Shown in pieces: positions 38,018 to 46,774 of a stretch of DNA of 64,000 nucleotides. Source of the DNA: Gammaproteobacteria bacterium 42_54_T18 (GTDB lineage: Bacteria; Pseudomonadota; Gammaproteobacteria; Pseudomonadales; Ketobacteraceae); NCBI GenBank assembly GCA_002163245.1, contig MAAL01000025.1:62001-126000 (forward strand). Reading direction: 5' to 3'. The notes under the pieces were generated by a model. That model made no database searches and had not been told where the DNA came from. It saw only the letters and a list, made by a program, of their open reading frames with translations. Positions within the stretch are counted from its first letter, which is position 1, and the number at the start of each line of letters is the position of its first letter. A program made the translations under genes and the position numbers.

Positions 38018-38446
38018 ATGAGATTTAGAATCCTCTTGGTATTGATCTACCTTAGATTACGCTGGTTAAGTAATAATAACGCCAAATTCCAACGCAAAAT
38101 CGCCGGACAAGACCTTTCGATATCCATCGGATTCATCGATGATGACCGAGGCCGTTATTTTGTTATTAAAGGCGGCAGCATCACCTCCTCCATCGGAACC
38201 GTTGATAGCTCTGATTTACACATTCGATTTAGCTCTGCGGCTTATGGTTACACGCTTCTAACCAAAGCAACGAAAAACCCGATGGCCTTTGCCAAGGGCA
38301 TGAACAGTCGCAATATTCAGCTGGTTGGGCATATGCATCACATATTCTGGTTTGCAGAAGTAAGTCGGTATTTACCGCTCAGACAAAAGAAATCAAAAAA
38401 CAAACGTTCTTTGCATAATAATTCATCATTGTCGTCATTCAAGTAA
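38018..38446 (+). CDS. SCP2-like (sterol-carrier-type) lipid-binding protein
   Basis: The 142-residue product resembles short SCP2-fold proteins, with a strand-rich core (FVIKGGSITSSIG...DLHIRFSS) and a helical C-terminal part. It would bind a hydrophobic ligand. The ATG at 38018 is chosen because AGGTGA lies 5 nt before it; the upstream GTG at 38009 is within that site. It follows the MaoC-like gene on the same strand after 241 bp without an evident gene. The family call is by pattern only. Confidence 0.6.
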   Translation: MRFRILLVLIYLRLRWLSNNNAKFQRKIAGQDLSISIGFIDDDRGRYFVIKGGSITSSIGTVDSSDLHIRFSSAAYGYTLLTKATKNPMAFAKGMNSRNIQLVGHMHHIFWFAEVSRYLPLRQKKSKNKRSLHNNSSLSSFK

Positions 38447-38700
38447 CGAGTCACCAGCTCATTGCTCACGCCCTTAATACCAGTATACTTCCCCATACTG
38501 ATTCTAATCTGTAGGTTGTACAGGATGAAATTGCTACAATCGTATTTACGGGACAGTTATAGACTTTATTTTAGGCTGTAGATGCCTCGTTATCGCGAAG
38601 TGTGGCCTGAGTAGTGCGCTGCAATAAACGCGGTGTCTGTACGAACTCTCCACTTGCGACCATTTTTGCCACCAACGCTACAAAGTATCCAAATATTCCT

Positions 38701-40146
38701 ATGACCGCAACTATGAAAAATTCAATTCAAAAAGTATCCGCGTTTACCGACGATTCACTTTCTAACCACGACGCAGTGGAATTCAGTCGATTAATCGCTG
38801 AGGGTGAATTGTGCTCACTTGATGTTATCCGCGACTCTATTGCTCGCTCAAAACGTGTAAACCCACTTCTGAATGCAGTAGTCACTGATAGTTTTAATCA
38901 AGCTATATCAGAAGGAAATGGGGATTTAGTCGGACCATTTGCTGGGGTTCCTACATTCTTTAAAGATAATGAGCAGGTGTATGGGGTACCCACGTTACGC
39001 GGCTCTCGAGCGATACATTCGGAACCTAGCGGAGCATCCTCGGCACTTGTATCAATGTTTGGAACGTTGGGAATGGTATCCCTTGGGAAAAGTACAATGC
39101 CAGAATTTGGGCTCACCGCATCAACTGAGCCATTGCTGTCCGGAGCTACATGTAACCCGTGGGATACTTCGCGAACCCCTGGTGGCTCATCCGGTGGCGC
39201 TGCGGCATTGGTTGCATCAGGTGTAGTACCTCTAGCGCACGGTAACGATGGTGGTGGCTCCATCAGAGTTCCAGCGGCCTGTTGTGGCATCGTTGGTTTT
39301 AAACCAACGCGTGATCGTTTAGGTGTCCTTCCTACTTCCAAGATGGTCCCTATCAAATTGTTCACTCAAGGGGTACTTACTCGTACTGTGAGGGATACCG
39401 CTGTGTTTTACGAAGAAGCTGAGAAAATATTCAAAAACACTACTCTTCCAGAAATAGGTACTGTACCAACGGCTCCTTCGAAGCCATTGAAAATTGCCTG
39501 TATATCAAACCTGCCAGGTAAAGCAACTGGTGTAGATCCTGATGTATATAGTGCTTTATTACAAACTGCGAGCTTATGTAAGGGCCTCGGTCATCATGTT
39601 GAACTGATCGACAATCCTTTTCCCGTGAAGCTATTTCATGACTTTGCAATTTACTGGGCTATGCTTGCGTTCTTTGCCAAGTTTTACAGCAAAAGATTAT
39701 TGCTGACTGAGATCGATAAAAAGAAAGTAGAGCCATTTACAACAAGTCTAACCAAATTCTTTATACAGAGATCTGTGACCTTACCAGCGGTAATTCGTCG
39801 ACTACGCAAATTCACAGTGATTTATGAGCAACTCATGAGTCGCTACGACATCATCCTATCCCCTACTACTTGTCAAACTGCCCCCAAAATCGGCTACCTG
39901 AGCCCTGAATTACCATTCTCTAAGCTATATGATCGTTTAGAGCAGTTTGTGCCTTTCACTTGCTATCAAAATATCTCCGGCGCCCCGGGGATTTCACTGC
40001 CTTTACACAAAGATAAGCAGGGACTCCCGATAGGCATGCACTTTGGCGGCAAATACGGTTTGGACTCTGAGCTACTTGCGCTAGCTTACCAATTAGAAGA
40101 AGCCTACCCTTTCATTACATTAAACAAGATAGACGAACCCAAGTAA
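38701..40146 (+). CDS. Amidase-signature hydrolase, fatty-acid-amide-hydrolase type
   Basis: The protein has the Ser-cisSer-Lys triad of amidase-signature enzymes: Lys in GVPTFFKDN, cis-Ser in GGSSGGAAAL and the nucleophile in GNDGGGSIRVPA. The bulky, hydrophobic region between the core and the C-terminus is like that of enzymes acting on long acyl amides. The true start is uncertain: ATG 38701 (481 residues) or 38713; an open frame extends up to 38614. It is convergent with the sphingosine-lyase-like gene. It may cleave N-acyl amides. Confidence 0.85.
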   Translation: MTATMKNSIQKVSAFTDDSLSNHDAVEFSRLIAEGELCSLDVIRDSIARSKRVNPLLNAVVTDSFNQAISEGNGDLVGPFAGVPTFFKDNEQVYGVPTLRGSRAIHSEPSGASSALVSMFGTLGMVSLGKSTMPEFGLTASTEPLLSGATCNPWDTSRTPGGSSGGAAALVASGVVPLAHGNDGGGSIRVPAACCGIVGFKPTRDRLGVLPTSKMVPIKLFTQGVLTRTVRDTAVFYEEAEKIFKNTTLPEIGTVPTAPSKPLKIACISNLPGKATGVDPDVYSALLQTASLCKGLGHHVELIDNPFPVKLFHDFAIYWAMLAFFAKFYSKRLLLTEIDKKKVEPFTTSLTKFFIQRSVTLPAVIRRLRKFTVIYEQLMSRYDIILSPTTCQTAPKIGYLSPELPFSKLYDRLEQFVPFTCYQNISGAPGISLPLHKDKQGLPIGMHFGGKYGLDSELLALAYQLEEAYPFITLNKIDEPK

Positions 40147-40258
40147 ACGCCCTTCAACCAAACCTGCGCATGGCTTTGAACCAAAAAAAATATTGCATTC
40201 GATGTAGCACTTAGGCAAACGTCATTCTTATCAAATTTTAATATACTCAGTGTACAAT

Positions 40259-41767
40259 TTATCTTTTCGGGCTATTTAGCAATCCGTTTAAATAGTTTTT
40301 AGCCTTACTAAATGATGTAAGTATTTTAACACCAAGATCTACAGCCTTACTGTTTCCGATACTGTCGAGGCTATTGGCAAAATTGTCGTTTTTACTGCTA
40401 TACATGGTTTCCATCATTTTCAACACATTGTTCTTTACTAAGCCACGCAAAGGCATCTGGGCAACCATGCCATACATTGCAGCATTGCCTTGCTGAGCCA
40501 AGTCGGGCTGCTGTCTTGCAATCGACACAGCTTCTCTCAAATCATCGAGATATTTCTGGTAATGGGTTTGGTGATTAATGGTTACCATCGCATGAAGAGA
40601 GTTTGGTTTTTGTTGTCTATCGATATGCCAGCCTTTTTTCTCCATTAAATCAGCGACGGCGAATACATTTAGCTTTTCATCCCTAGAAAGGTAGGCGAAT
40701 ATTGTCATTTTTGGATAACCTATAACTTCCAAACCATCAATCGCATTAATACCCTGTATTAATTTCTCAGTGATCGCCATGGTTTCCCTTGCCAGATCAA
40801 CGTAACCTGTGTGACCAATACTATTCATCGCAGCCCAGGCAGCAGCAACCGAGCCTCCCGTTCGAGTTCCATGTAGCGTTGGGGATGCATAAACGCCACC
40901 ACACCAATCACTACAAACAACAAACTGATATTTAAGAAAATCCATATTTTTGTATAGAATCACCGACGCGCCCTTAGCAGCGTAACCATACTTATGAACA
41001 TCTACAGACATCGATGTAACACCCGGAACCTCAAAATCAAACGCAGGGATATCCTGCCCTAGTTCCCTAACAAAGGGCAACATAAAACCACCCACGCATG
41101 CATCAACATGTAAAGGTAGTTTGAATTTTTTTGCCAGCCTTCCCAATGCTGTGATGTCATCAACGGTCCCATAAGGATAATTTGGTGCAGACCCAATTAG
41201 CAAAATGGTGTTGCGATTAATCAGCTTTTCAACCGCTATAGTATCAACACACATACTCTCGTCGAGCGGAGCACGAATGATATCAACATCGAAATAATGA
41301 GCGGCCTTATCGAATGCCACGTGTACCGTCTCCGGAACTATCATATTCGGCCTACGTAAGAATTTACGTTTTTCACGTGCACGATCTCTGTAAGTTTTGA
41401 TAGCAAGAAGAATGCTTTCAGTTCCTCCCGAAGTTATGGTGCCAACAACATTGGGGTCACCACGCAACAAATCCGCACACATTCGAACCACTTCATGTTC
41501 ATAACGTCGAAGGCTAGGAAACGCCATTGGATTCATATAGTTTTCAGAAAAATAATTGGAGTAAGCCTCCTTGAGAAAAGCCTCATGCTGCTGATCTTTG
41601 TGATATACCAGACTCCAGGTTTTCCCCTCTCTCCAATTGGCATCTTTTTGCTTTGCCGCATTCATCTCCGACAATAATATTTCTCGATCGTAGCCTTTCT
41701 GAGGCAATGATCCATTGAAACTAATTGATTCCCTGAATCTTTCGGTTTCTTCCATTATTGCTGACAT
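40259..41767 (-). CDS. PLP-dependent sphingosine-1-phosphate lyase-like enzyme
   Basis: The 502-residue protein belongs to the group II PLP decarboxylase fold, and its pattern is that of S1P lyases. SGGTES at 113-118 binds phosphate, HVDACVGGF supplies the PLP-pairing Asp, and the cofactor lysine is Lys259 in SVDVHKYGYAAKG. S1P lyase splits a phosphorylated long-chain base into ethanolamine phosphate and a fatty aldehyde. Its neighbour DUF819 gene and TetR gene are on the same strand, and a ceramidase-like gene is divergent. Confidence 0.88.
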   Translation of the reverse strand: MSAIMEETERFRESISFNGSLPQKGYDREILLSEMNAAKQKDANWREGKTWSLVYHKDQQHEAFLKEAYSNYFSENYMNPMAFPSLRRYEHEVVRMCADLLRGDPNVVGTITSGGTESILLAIKTYRDRAREKRKFLRRPNMIVPETVHVAFDKAAHYFDVDIIRAPLDESMCVDTIAVEKLINRNTILLIGSAPNYPYGTVDDITALGRLAKKFKLPLHVDACVGGFMLPFVRELGQDIPAFDFEVPGVTSMSVDVHKYGYAAKGASVILYKNMDFLKYQFVVCSDWCGGVYASPTLHGTRTGGSVAAAWAAMNSIGHTGYVDLARETMAITEKLIQGINAIDGLEVIGYPKMTIFAYLSRDEKLNVFAVADLMEKKGWHIDRQQKPNSLHAMVTINHQTHYQKYLDDLREAVSIARQQPDLAQQGNAAMYGMVAQMPLRGLVKNNVLKMMETMYSSKNDNFANSLDSIGNSKAVDLGVKILTSFSKAKNYLNGLLNSPKR

Positions 41768-41798
41768 TACAATCTCCTCGAATAATATTACTCGTCGT

Positions 41799-42989
41799 TT
41801 ACATTAGAAAACCAAATAACTGGGATAAACCGATACCTAATACTCCACCTAGAGCGTAGCCAATGACTCCAGCGGTCATGCCGGATAATAATAATTGTTG
41901 GTTATTAAGTGCTACCGCCAGCATCGGAACAAAAGGTGGAGAACATATTGTTGCTACTGAAGTTACTAGAAAAGTATCGACATCAATTCTCATCAGTGCA
42001 CAGACCGCGGCATGAATCAATAACGATCCGAAAACCACAAACATGACAAATGCGAGCATATTAGTATCAAGGCTAGGAATCAGATCACCATTGATCATAG
42101 AGCCAACCACGACACAGAAAACCAGAATAATATACATACCTAATTCGAAACTGTGGGGTATATTACGTATAGGCTTTGACAAGGAAGCACCGAGACCTAA
42201 CAAGGTCAAAGCAATCATGATTGCTGACATTTTTACCGAACTAGGAAATAAAGCTGCGAAAGCCACTGACCCACCAACAATGGCAATTGCGAGAATCACA
42301 GCCGGGACCAAAGCTGACAATGCCACTCTGTTTAATAGTTTGCTGTAATTATGCTTAGATTCCTGAGTGATCGACCCTGTGTCATTACCAGGATTGGCAG
42401 TAAACTTGAACGGTGGGAGCCATAGTAGAAATAAACGCTGGGCGATTGAGGTTACAAATAACAAATACCCTGCAGAAACTAGAGTGTCATAAAGATGGAG
42501 CTGTAAAAATATATTGTTATCGACCTCTAACGCATCCTTTACTGCCGCCAGATTAGGTGTCCCCCCAACGTAAAGGGCAATGTTCAAACCGACTATCTTT
42601 GAAATGGAATCAATATCATTTTGCCACAACGCGCCGGCAATATAACTACAAAATACAACAGCAACTATTGCCGAAAACATGGCAACAAGCGTCCGAGGAG
42701 CAAGTTGCAACCAGCTTTTGATGTCGGAGGAAAACAACATAAGAGGTAAGGCCAAAGCCACACAAATCGACATTACATCTTCTTTAAACCCCGTCAACAC
42801 AGTCATTGACGTATCGAATAATATATAGCTACTTATATAGCTCCCAAAGACCCCTGCCAAATAGCACAAAATGACCGCACCGATACGATCGAAAAAACGC
42901 ACCTTATGGCACGCATAAAGTGCCAAGGCTGGCACCACAAGAAAATAAGCCAAACTGAGACATAAAATCGCCATCACATAATCATCCAC
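41799..42989 (-). CDS. DUF819-family membrane protein
   Basis: The 396-residue product is almost all hydrophobic, with about ten predicted transmembrane helices, and fits the DUF819 (YjcL-type) family of putative transporters. It overlaps the TetR gene by 16 bp and ends 32 bp before the lyase gene, so the three are one operon: tetR, this gene, lyase. It may move a product or substrate of the lyase across the inner membrane. Confidence 0.85.
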   Translation of the reverse strand: MDDYVMAILCLSLAYFLVVPALALYACHKVRFFDRIGAVILCYLAGVFGSYISSYILFDTSMTVLTGFKEDVMSICVALALPLMLFSSDIKSWLQLAPRTLVAMFSAIVAVVFCSYIAGALWQNDIDSISKIVGLNIALYVGGTPNLAAVKDALEVDNNIFLQLHLYDTLVSAGYLLFVTSIAQRLFLLWLPPFKFTANPGNDTGSITQESKHNYSKLLNRVALSALVPAVILAIAIVGGSVAFAALFPSSVKMSAIMIALTLLGLGASLSKPIRNIPHSFELGMYIILVFCVVVGSMINGDLIPSLDTNMLAFVMFVVFGSLLIHAAVCALMRIDVDTFLVTSVATICSPPFVPMLAVALNNQQLLLSGMTAGVIGYALGGVLGIGLSQLFGFLM

Positions 42990-43681
42990 CAGACCAACTT
43001 ATGAACCATCGCTTGGTATTTTTTCTCGTCAATATTTTTGACTGGTGTGCAAACCCCCTCATGTTCCATTTTTTCAAAGGCGTTAACAAAAATCTCTGCA
43101 TTTATTTCAGCATCTTCTTTATTGGCGAATTTACAGAGCTCACTCACATTGTTTATTAATCGTTTTCTATGGCTCTTGTGGAGCTCTCTTACCAATGGAT
43201 TTTTTATTGCCTCATTGAGAAAGGCTTGCTGTACAGCAATATGATCTCGTTCATGTTTAAGATTATGAATTAAAAAATCACTCGCTAAAGCGCTAAAAGC
43301 CTCATAGATCTTCTTCCTGTTTTTACTGGTTAGGTTATTCTTTTCTAATCCACTTAAATTTTCAAGATGCTCGTAAGCAAGCTCAAGAAAACCAGCCATC
43401 AAGAATTTACCTTCCTCTGCAAAATAAATAAAAGCTTCATTAATAAGATCTTCTTTATCTTTAAAATAGTAAGTCGTCAGACGCAGCTGCACCCCCGCTT
43501 CCAGTGCCACTGCTCTATGTGTTACCCCCTGGACACCCGAATGAACGATGACTTCTATCGTAGCCTCGATGATTTCCTTTTTCCTCTGTTTTCCTTTCTC
43601 GCTAATCTCAATATTTTTTCGGACCTTGCTAGCTTCACCCATAGTTTTAATTTGAGGCGCTTTTTTTGTTCCAACAGACAT
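42974..43681 (-). CDS. TetR-family regulator of the sphingolipid-like divergon
   Basis: The 235-residue protein has an N-terminal TetR HTH (about 30-80) with GVQGVTHRAVALEAGVQL followed by TYYFKDKEDLINEAF, and a large helical ligand-binding domain. It starts 57 bp from the 34-bp palindrome at 43738-43771 and is the first gene of its operon, so autoregulation is likely. The ligand is probably a lipid, judged only from the neighbours. Confidence 0.92.
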   Translation of the reverse strand: MSVGTKKAPQIKTMGEASKVRKNIEISEKGKQRKKEIIEATIEVIVHSGVQGVTHRAVALEAGVQLRLTTYYFKDKEDLINEAFIYFAEEGKFLMAGFLELAYEHLENLSGLEKNNLTSKNRKKIYEAFSALASDFLIHNLKHERDHIAVQQAFLNEAIKNPLVRELHKSHRKRLINNVSELCKFANKEDAEINAEIFVNAFEKMEHEGVCTPVKNIDEKKYQAMVHKLVWWMIM

Positions 43682-43737
43682 ACTGTATCTCGCTCCTTAT
43701 TTAACCTTCGGCCTTAATAAATCATAATGTCGATGGC

Positions 43738-43771
43738 TTGACATTATTCTACATATGTAGAATAATGTCAA
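43738..43771. promoter_or_regulatory. 34-bp perfect palindrome that is a promoter on both strands
   Basis: The left half TTGACATTATTCTACAT is followed immediately by its exact complement. On the plus strand it reads TTGACA-N17-AATAAT, a near-consensus sigma-70 promoter (-35 at 43738-43743, -10 at 43761-43766); because of symmetry the minus strand reads the same. A repressor bound here would block both promoters. Confidence 0.85.
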
Positions 43772-43773
43772 CA

Positions 43774-43791
43774 ATTCCACGTATGTAGAAT
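43774..43791. promoter_or_regulatory. Second, imperfect copy of the TetR operator
   Basis: ATTCCACGT-ATGTAGAAT matches the centre of the 34-bp palindrome (ATTCTACAT-ATGTAGAAT) except at two positions. It lies just downstream of the plus-strand -10. Confidence 0.7.
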
Positions 43792-43851
43792 AATAAAAAT
43801 ATCAATAACTCAGTTTTAGAGGTCGTCAATCAAAGGCCTTAGGAGGGGAAT

Positions 43852-44580
43852 ATGCCCGTAGGAATCGTAGAGCCGCTGCCTGATCATTGCCCATGGTCGG
43901 AACTCAGCAATATGGCACCTCCCAATATTAATTGGTGTGAAGAAAATCTTTGCAGCTGGGTTGTCAATCCAGCAAATACCTGGTCAAACCTAGCCTTTAT
44001 CTTTGTAGGCATTCTGTTTATAGCCGTGACTAAAGAACAGAAGACAATGCGAATGTTTGGAACCGCCGCTATCTTCGTAGGTGTATCGTCTCTACTTTGG
44101 CATGCATCATTTACTTTTGTCTTTCAGTTCCTAGATTTCCTAGCAATGTTTGCATTTGTCGCCCTGCCCTTGATTTTGAATCTTCGTAGGTTGGGGTTTA
44201 TCAGCATAAACAATCAATTAGCTGTTTTTTATTCGTACGTTGGCGGAATGAGCGCTCTTTTATTTCTATTTTATTGGCTGGATATCTATTTTCAGTCACT
44301 GATTTTATTTTCAATCATTGCTGCAGTGGGCATGGAATTAGTACTCTATAAGCGAGCCCAGGAAACCACCCAATACAAATACCTATTGTTAGCCGCATTA
44401 AGCTTAGGAGTTGGTGCTGGCTTTTCGGCCTCTGATGTTTCAGGGGTGTTCTGTGATCCAAAAAATCATTTTATTCAGGGGCATGCCATATGGCATATTT
44501 TAGCTGCCACGTCTCTTGGTTTCTTGTTCTTGTTTTATCGTCAATTTAATTTCGATGAGGCCAATCATGAACCGGGGTAA
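43852..44580 (+). CDS. Alkaline-ceramidase-family membrane protein
   Basis: The 242-residue protein has about seven transmembrane helices and the CREST-superfamily residues of alkaline ceramidases: NWCEE near the N-terminus (27-31), Ser80-x3-His84 in SLLWHASF, an Asp at 95, and a C-terminal His-x3-His in HAIWH. Alkaline ceramidases hydrolyse ceramide to a long-chain base and a fatty acid at the membrane with a zinc ion. It overlaps the DUF1302 gene by 14 bp and lies opposite the lyase operon. Confidence 0.85.
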   Translation: MPVGIVEPLPDHCPWSELSNMAPPNINWCEENLCSWVVNPANTWSNLAFIFVGILFIAVTKEQKTMRMFGTAAIFVGVSSLLWHASFTFVFQFLDFLAMFAFVALPLILNLRRLGFISINNQLAVFYSYVGGMSALLFLFYWLDIYFQSLILFSIIAAVGMELVLYKRAQETTQYKYLLLAALSLGVGAGFSASDVSGVFCDPKNHFIQGHAIWHILAATSLGFLFLFYRQFNFDEANHEPG

Positions 44581-46732
44581 AGGCTTTAATGGTTTATTGC
44601 TCACGGCAAGTATCCTGGTAAGCATCCTGATAAGTTTAGTTAGTCGCTCAAGCTTTGCGGTTCAATGGCAGTTCGACAAATTCAGCCTGGATATAAACAA
44701 TAGTCTCTCGCTAAGTTCGAGCTGGCGTGTGCAAGAACGTGATGAAAACAATATTTCCTATGGTAATACTGGAAACCTTATACAAATAGGAGATCCCATA
44801 TCTAGCCTTAGGTTCTTTCCTCCAGTCGCGAGTGAAAACCTAGGAACCAATGGGTTACCTGGACCTGGTGAAACCTTACCTGGACGTTACATTTCGGCGG
44901 ATCCCAGTATTTGTGAAGAAGCTGGTATCAGCGTTTCCGGGGCTTCCGCCTGCTGGGTCCCCTATTTTCCAGACGGAGGGCCAGGGGCTTACGATGAGAA
45001 CTCGGACAATGGCAATTTAAATTTCGATAAGGGTTTATTTTCAAAACAATTTCGATCGTTCCATGAAATTAAACTCCAAGGTGAGTCGTTCGGATTGACG
45101 ACTCGATTGCTATTTTTCTACGATGACTACATTGAAAACGAGAATCTACCCCACCATGAACTTAGTGATGAGTCCAAGGACTTAGTCGGTAGCGATATGC
45201 GTGTGCTGGACCTTTATGGAGATTTAGACGTCTTTCTTTATGATCACCCGGTGTCTATTAGATTCGGAAAACAAGTCATTAGCTGGGGTGAGAGTGGATT
45301 TATCTCCGGCATGAGCGCCTACCAGACCCCTTTAGACTTTAACCAACTGATATTATCTGGTTTTGATTTAAAACAAGGCAGTATACCAACCCAAAGTTTG
45401 TTGGTCTTTTTCGGTATGACCGAGAATACCTCCGCCGAATTCTATGTAAAGAATGAGTGGAAGCCCAATATTTTCCCCCCGGTCGGTAGTTATTTCAGCT
45501 TCACAGATATTATTGGGGAGGGTGGTGACCAAATTTGTATAAACGGCGGGATGGTTCCAGATTCTAGCGAAAGCAAAATCTGCGTCGCGCGTGACGAAGA
45601 TCGCCTCGCACGCGACCAAGGTCAGTTTGGCTTAAAGTTATCTTGGTTAGTCCCCTCTCTCAATTACACAGAGTTTTCGGCTTATTATATGCGGTATCAT
45701 GACCCTAATCCTGTCCTAGGTGGTCGTGAAGGTATTCCAGATACTACCGTACCTGACGTTTTACAAGCCAAGTATTTTTTACAATACATTGAAGATCTGG
45801 AGCTTTTCGGTCTTAGCTTTAACACAGTGGCACCATGGGGATCATCAATATCTGGGGAAGTCACTTATCGTAAAGATGTACCACTAACAATCGATATATC
45901 TGAACTTCTGGGGGCAGCAGTTGGCAATTTGCTTAATCTTCTCTTCTATGACGAAGCACAAGGCGGTGACCTCGCCCGCATTCTGGCTTCGGATAATGTC
46001 AACTTACCACTGATATTTTCTGCACTACAGTCGGAGATATTACCATTGATTGGAACCGGAGAAATGGCAGACTGGTTGGCAACACAACCGACCAGCGATT
46101 TCAGGGATGACCCCAATGAAGGTAATAACTGCCAAACTGATCGTCCTTGCTTTCCTGCCTATCAAGTTGATTTACTGGATCCTTTGTCCGGGGATGAACT
46201 GGATGCTTATATTAAGAGAGACATCGTAAAAGCCAATCTATTATTTGCTCACACGTTCCCCGCGTCATGGCTGAAGACAGATCAACTGCTGGCTATCGCT
46301 GAAGTTGGAGCCACCTATGTTGTAGATCACCCTGAGTATGACGAGTTACGATTATTAACCCCCGGCACGGAGGGCCGCGGAGCTGCTAATGCATTACTGC
46401 CAGTACGTGGCCTTCCCTGTTGTGATCGCGACACCTGGTCTGATGCTTTTTCCTGGGGCTACGCGCTACGATTACAAGCTGACTATCCAGGTATTCTCGG
46501 TTATTTTACACTCCAACCATCCATAACATTCAAGCATGATGTTTCTGGAATTGCCCCGACTAATGCAATGGGATTTACTGAAGGTAATAAAATTATTCGT
46601 TTAGGGCTAAGTGCGGAATACCAGGCCACCACCAAATTATCCATTGATTACACAGGTCTTAGCGGCAATCACAAACGTAATCTATTGCATGACAGAGATT
46701 TTGTTTCTCTGACTTTGAGTCACTCGTTCTAA
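44567..46732 (+). CDS. DUF1302-family outer-membrane protein
   Basis: The 721-residue product has a signal peptide (about 7-33, ending SSFA) and a strand-rich beta-barrel-like sequence ending in a C-terminal Phe (LTLSHSF), the usual mark of outer membrane proteins. It fits DUF1302, a family found beside lipid and steroid degradation genes. The start ATG 44567 follows GAGG and overlaps the ceramidase gene; the open frame extends further up. It may take up a hydrophobic substrate. Confidence 0.85.
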   Translation: MNRGKGFNGLLLTASILVSILISLVSRSSFAVQWQFDKFSLDINNSLSLSSSWRVQERDENNISYGNTGNLIQIGDPISSLRFFPPVASENLGTNGLPGPGETLPGRYISADPSICEEAGISVSGASACWVPYFPDGGPGAYDENSDNGNLNFDKGLFSKQFRSFHEIKLQGESFGLTTRLLFFYDDYIENENLPHHELSDESKDLVGSDMRVLDLYGDLDVFLYDHPVSIRFGKQVISWGESGFISGMSAYQTPLDFNQLILSGFDLKQGSIPTQSLLVFFGMTENTSAEFYVKNEWKPNIFPPVGSYFSFTDIIGEGGDQICINGGMVPDSSESKICVARDEDRLARDQGQFGLKLSWLVPSLNYTEFSAYYMRYHDPNPVLGGREGIPDTTVPDVLQAKYFLQYIEDLELFGLSFNTVAPWGSSISGEVTYRKDVPLTIDISELLGAAVGNLLNLLFYDEAQGGDLARILASDNVNLPLIFSALQSEILPLIGTGEMADWLATQPTSDFRDDPNEGNNCQTDRPCFPAYQVDLLDPLSGDELDAYIKRDIVKANLLFAHTFPASWLKTDQLLAIAEVGATYVVDHPEYDELRLLTPGTEGRGAANALLPVRGLPCCDRDTWSDAFSWGYALRLQADYPGILGYFTLQPSITFKHDVSGIAPTNAMGFTEGNKIIRLGLSAEYQATTKLSIDYTGLSGNHKRNLLHDRDFVSLTLSHSF

Positions 46733-46774
46733 CAAATAATTATCCGAATAAAAATAATTAAGAGAGAAGTTAAA

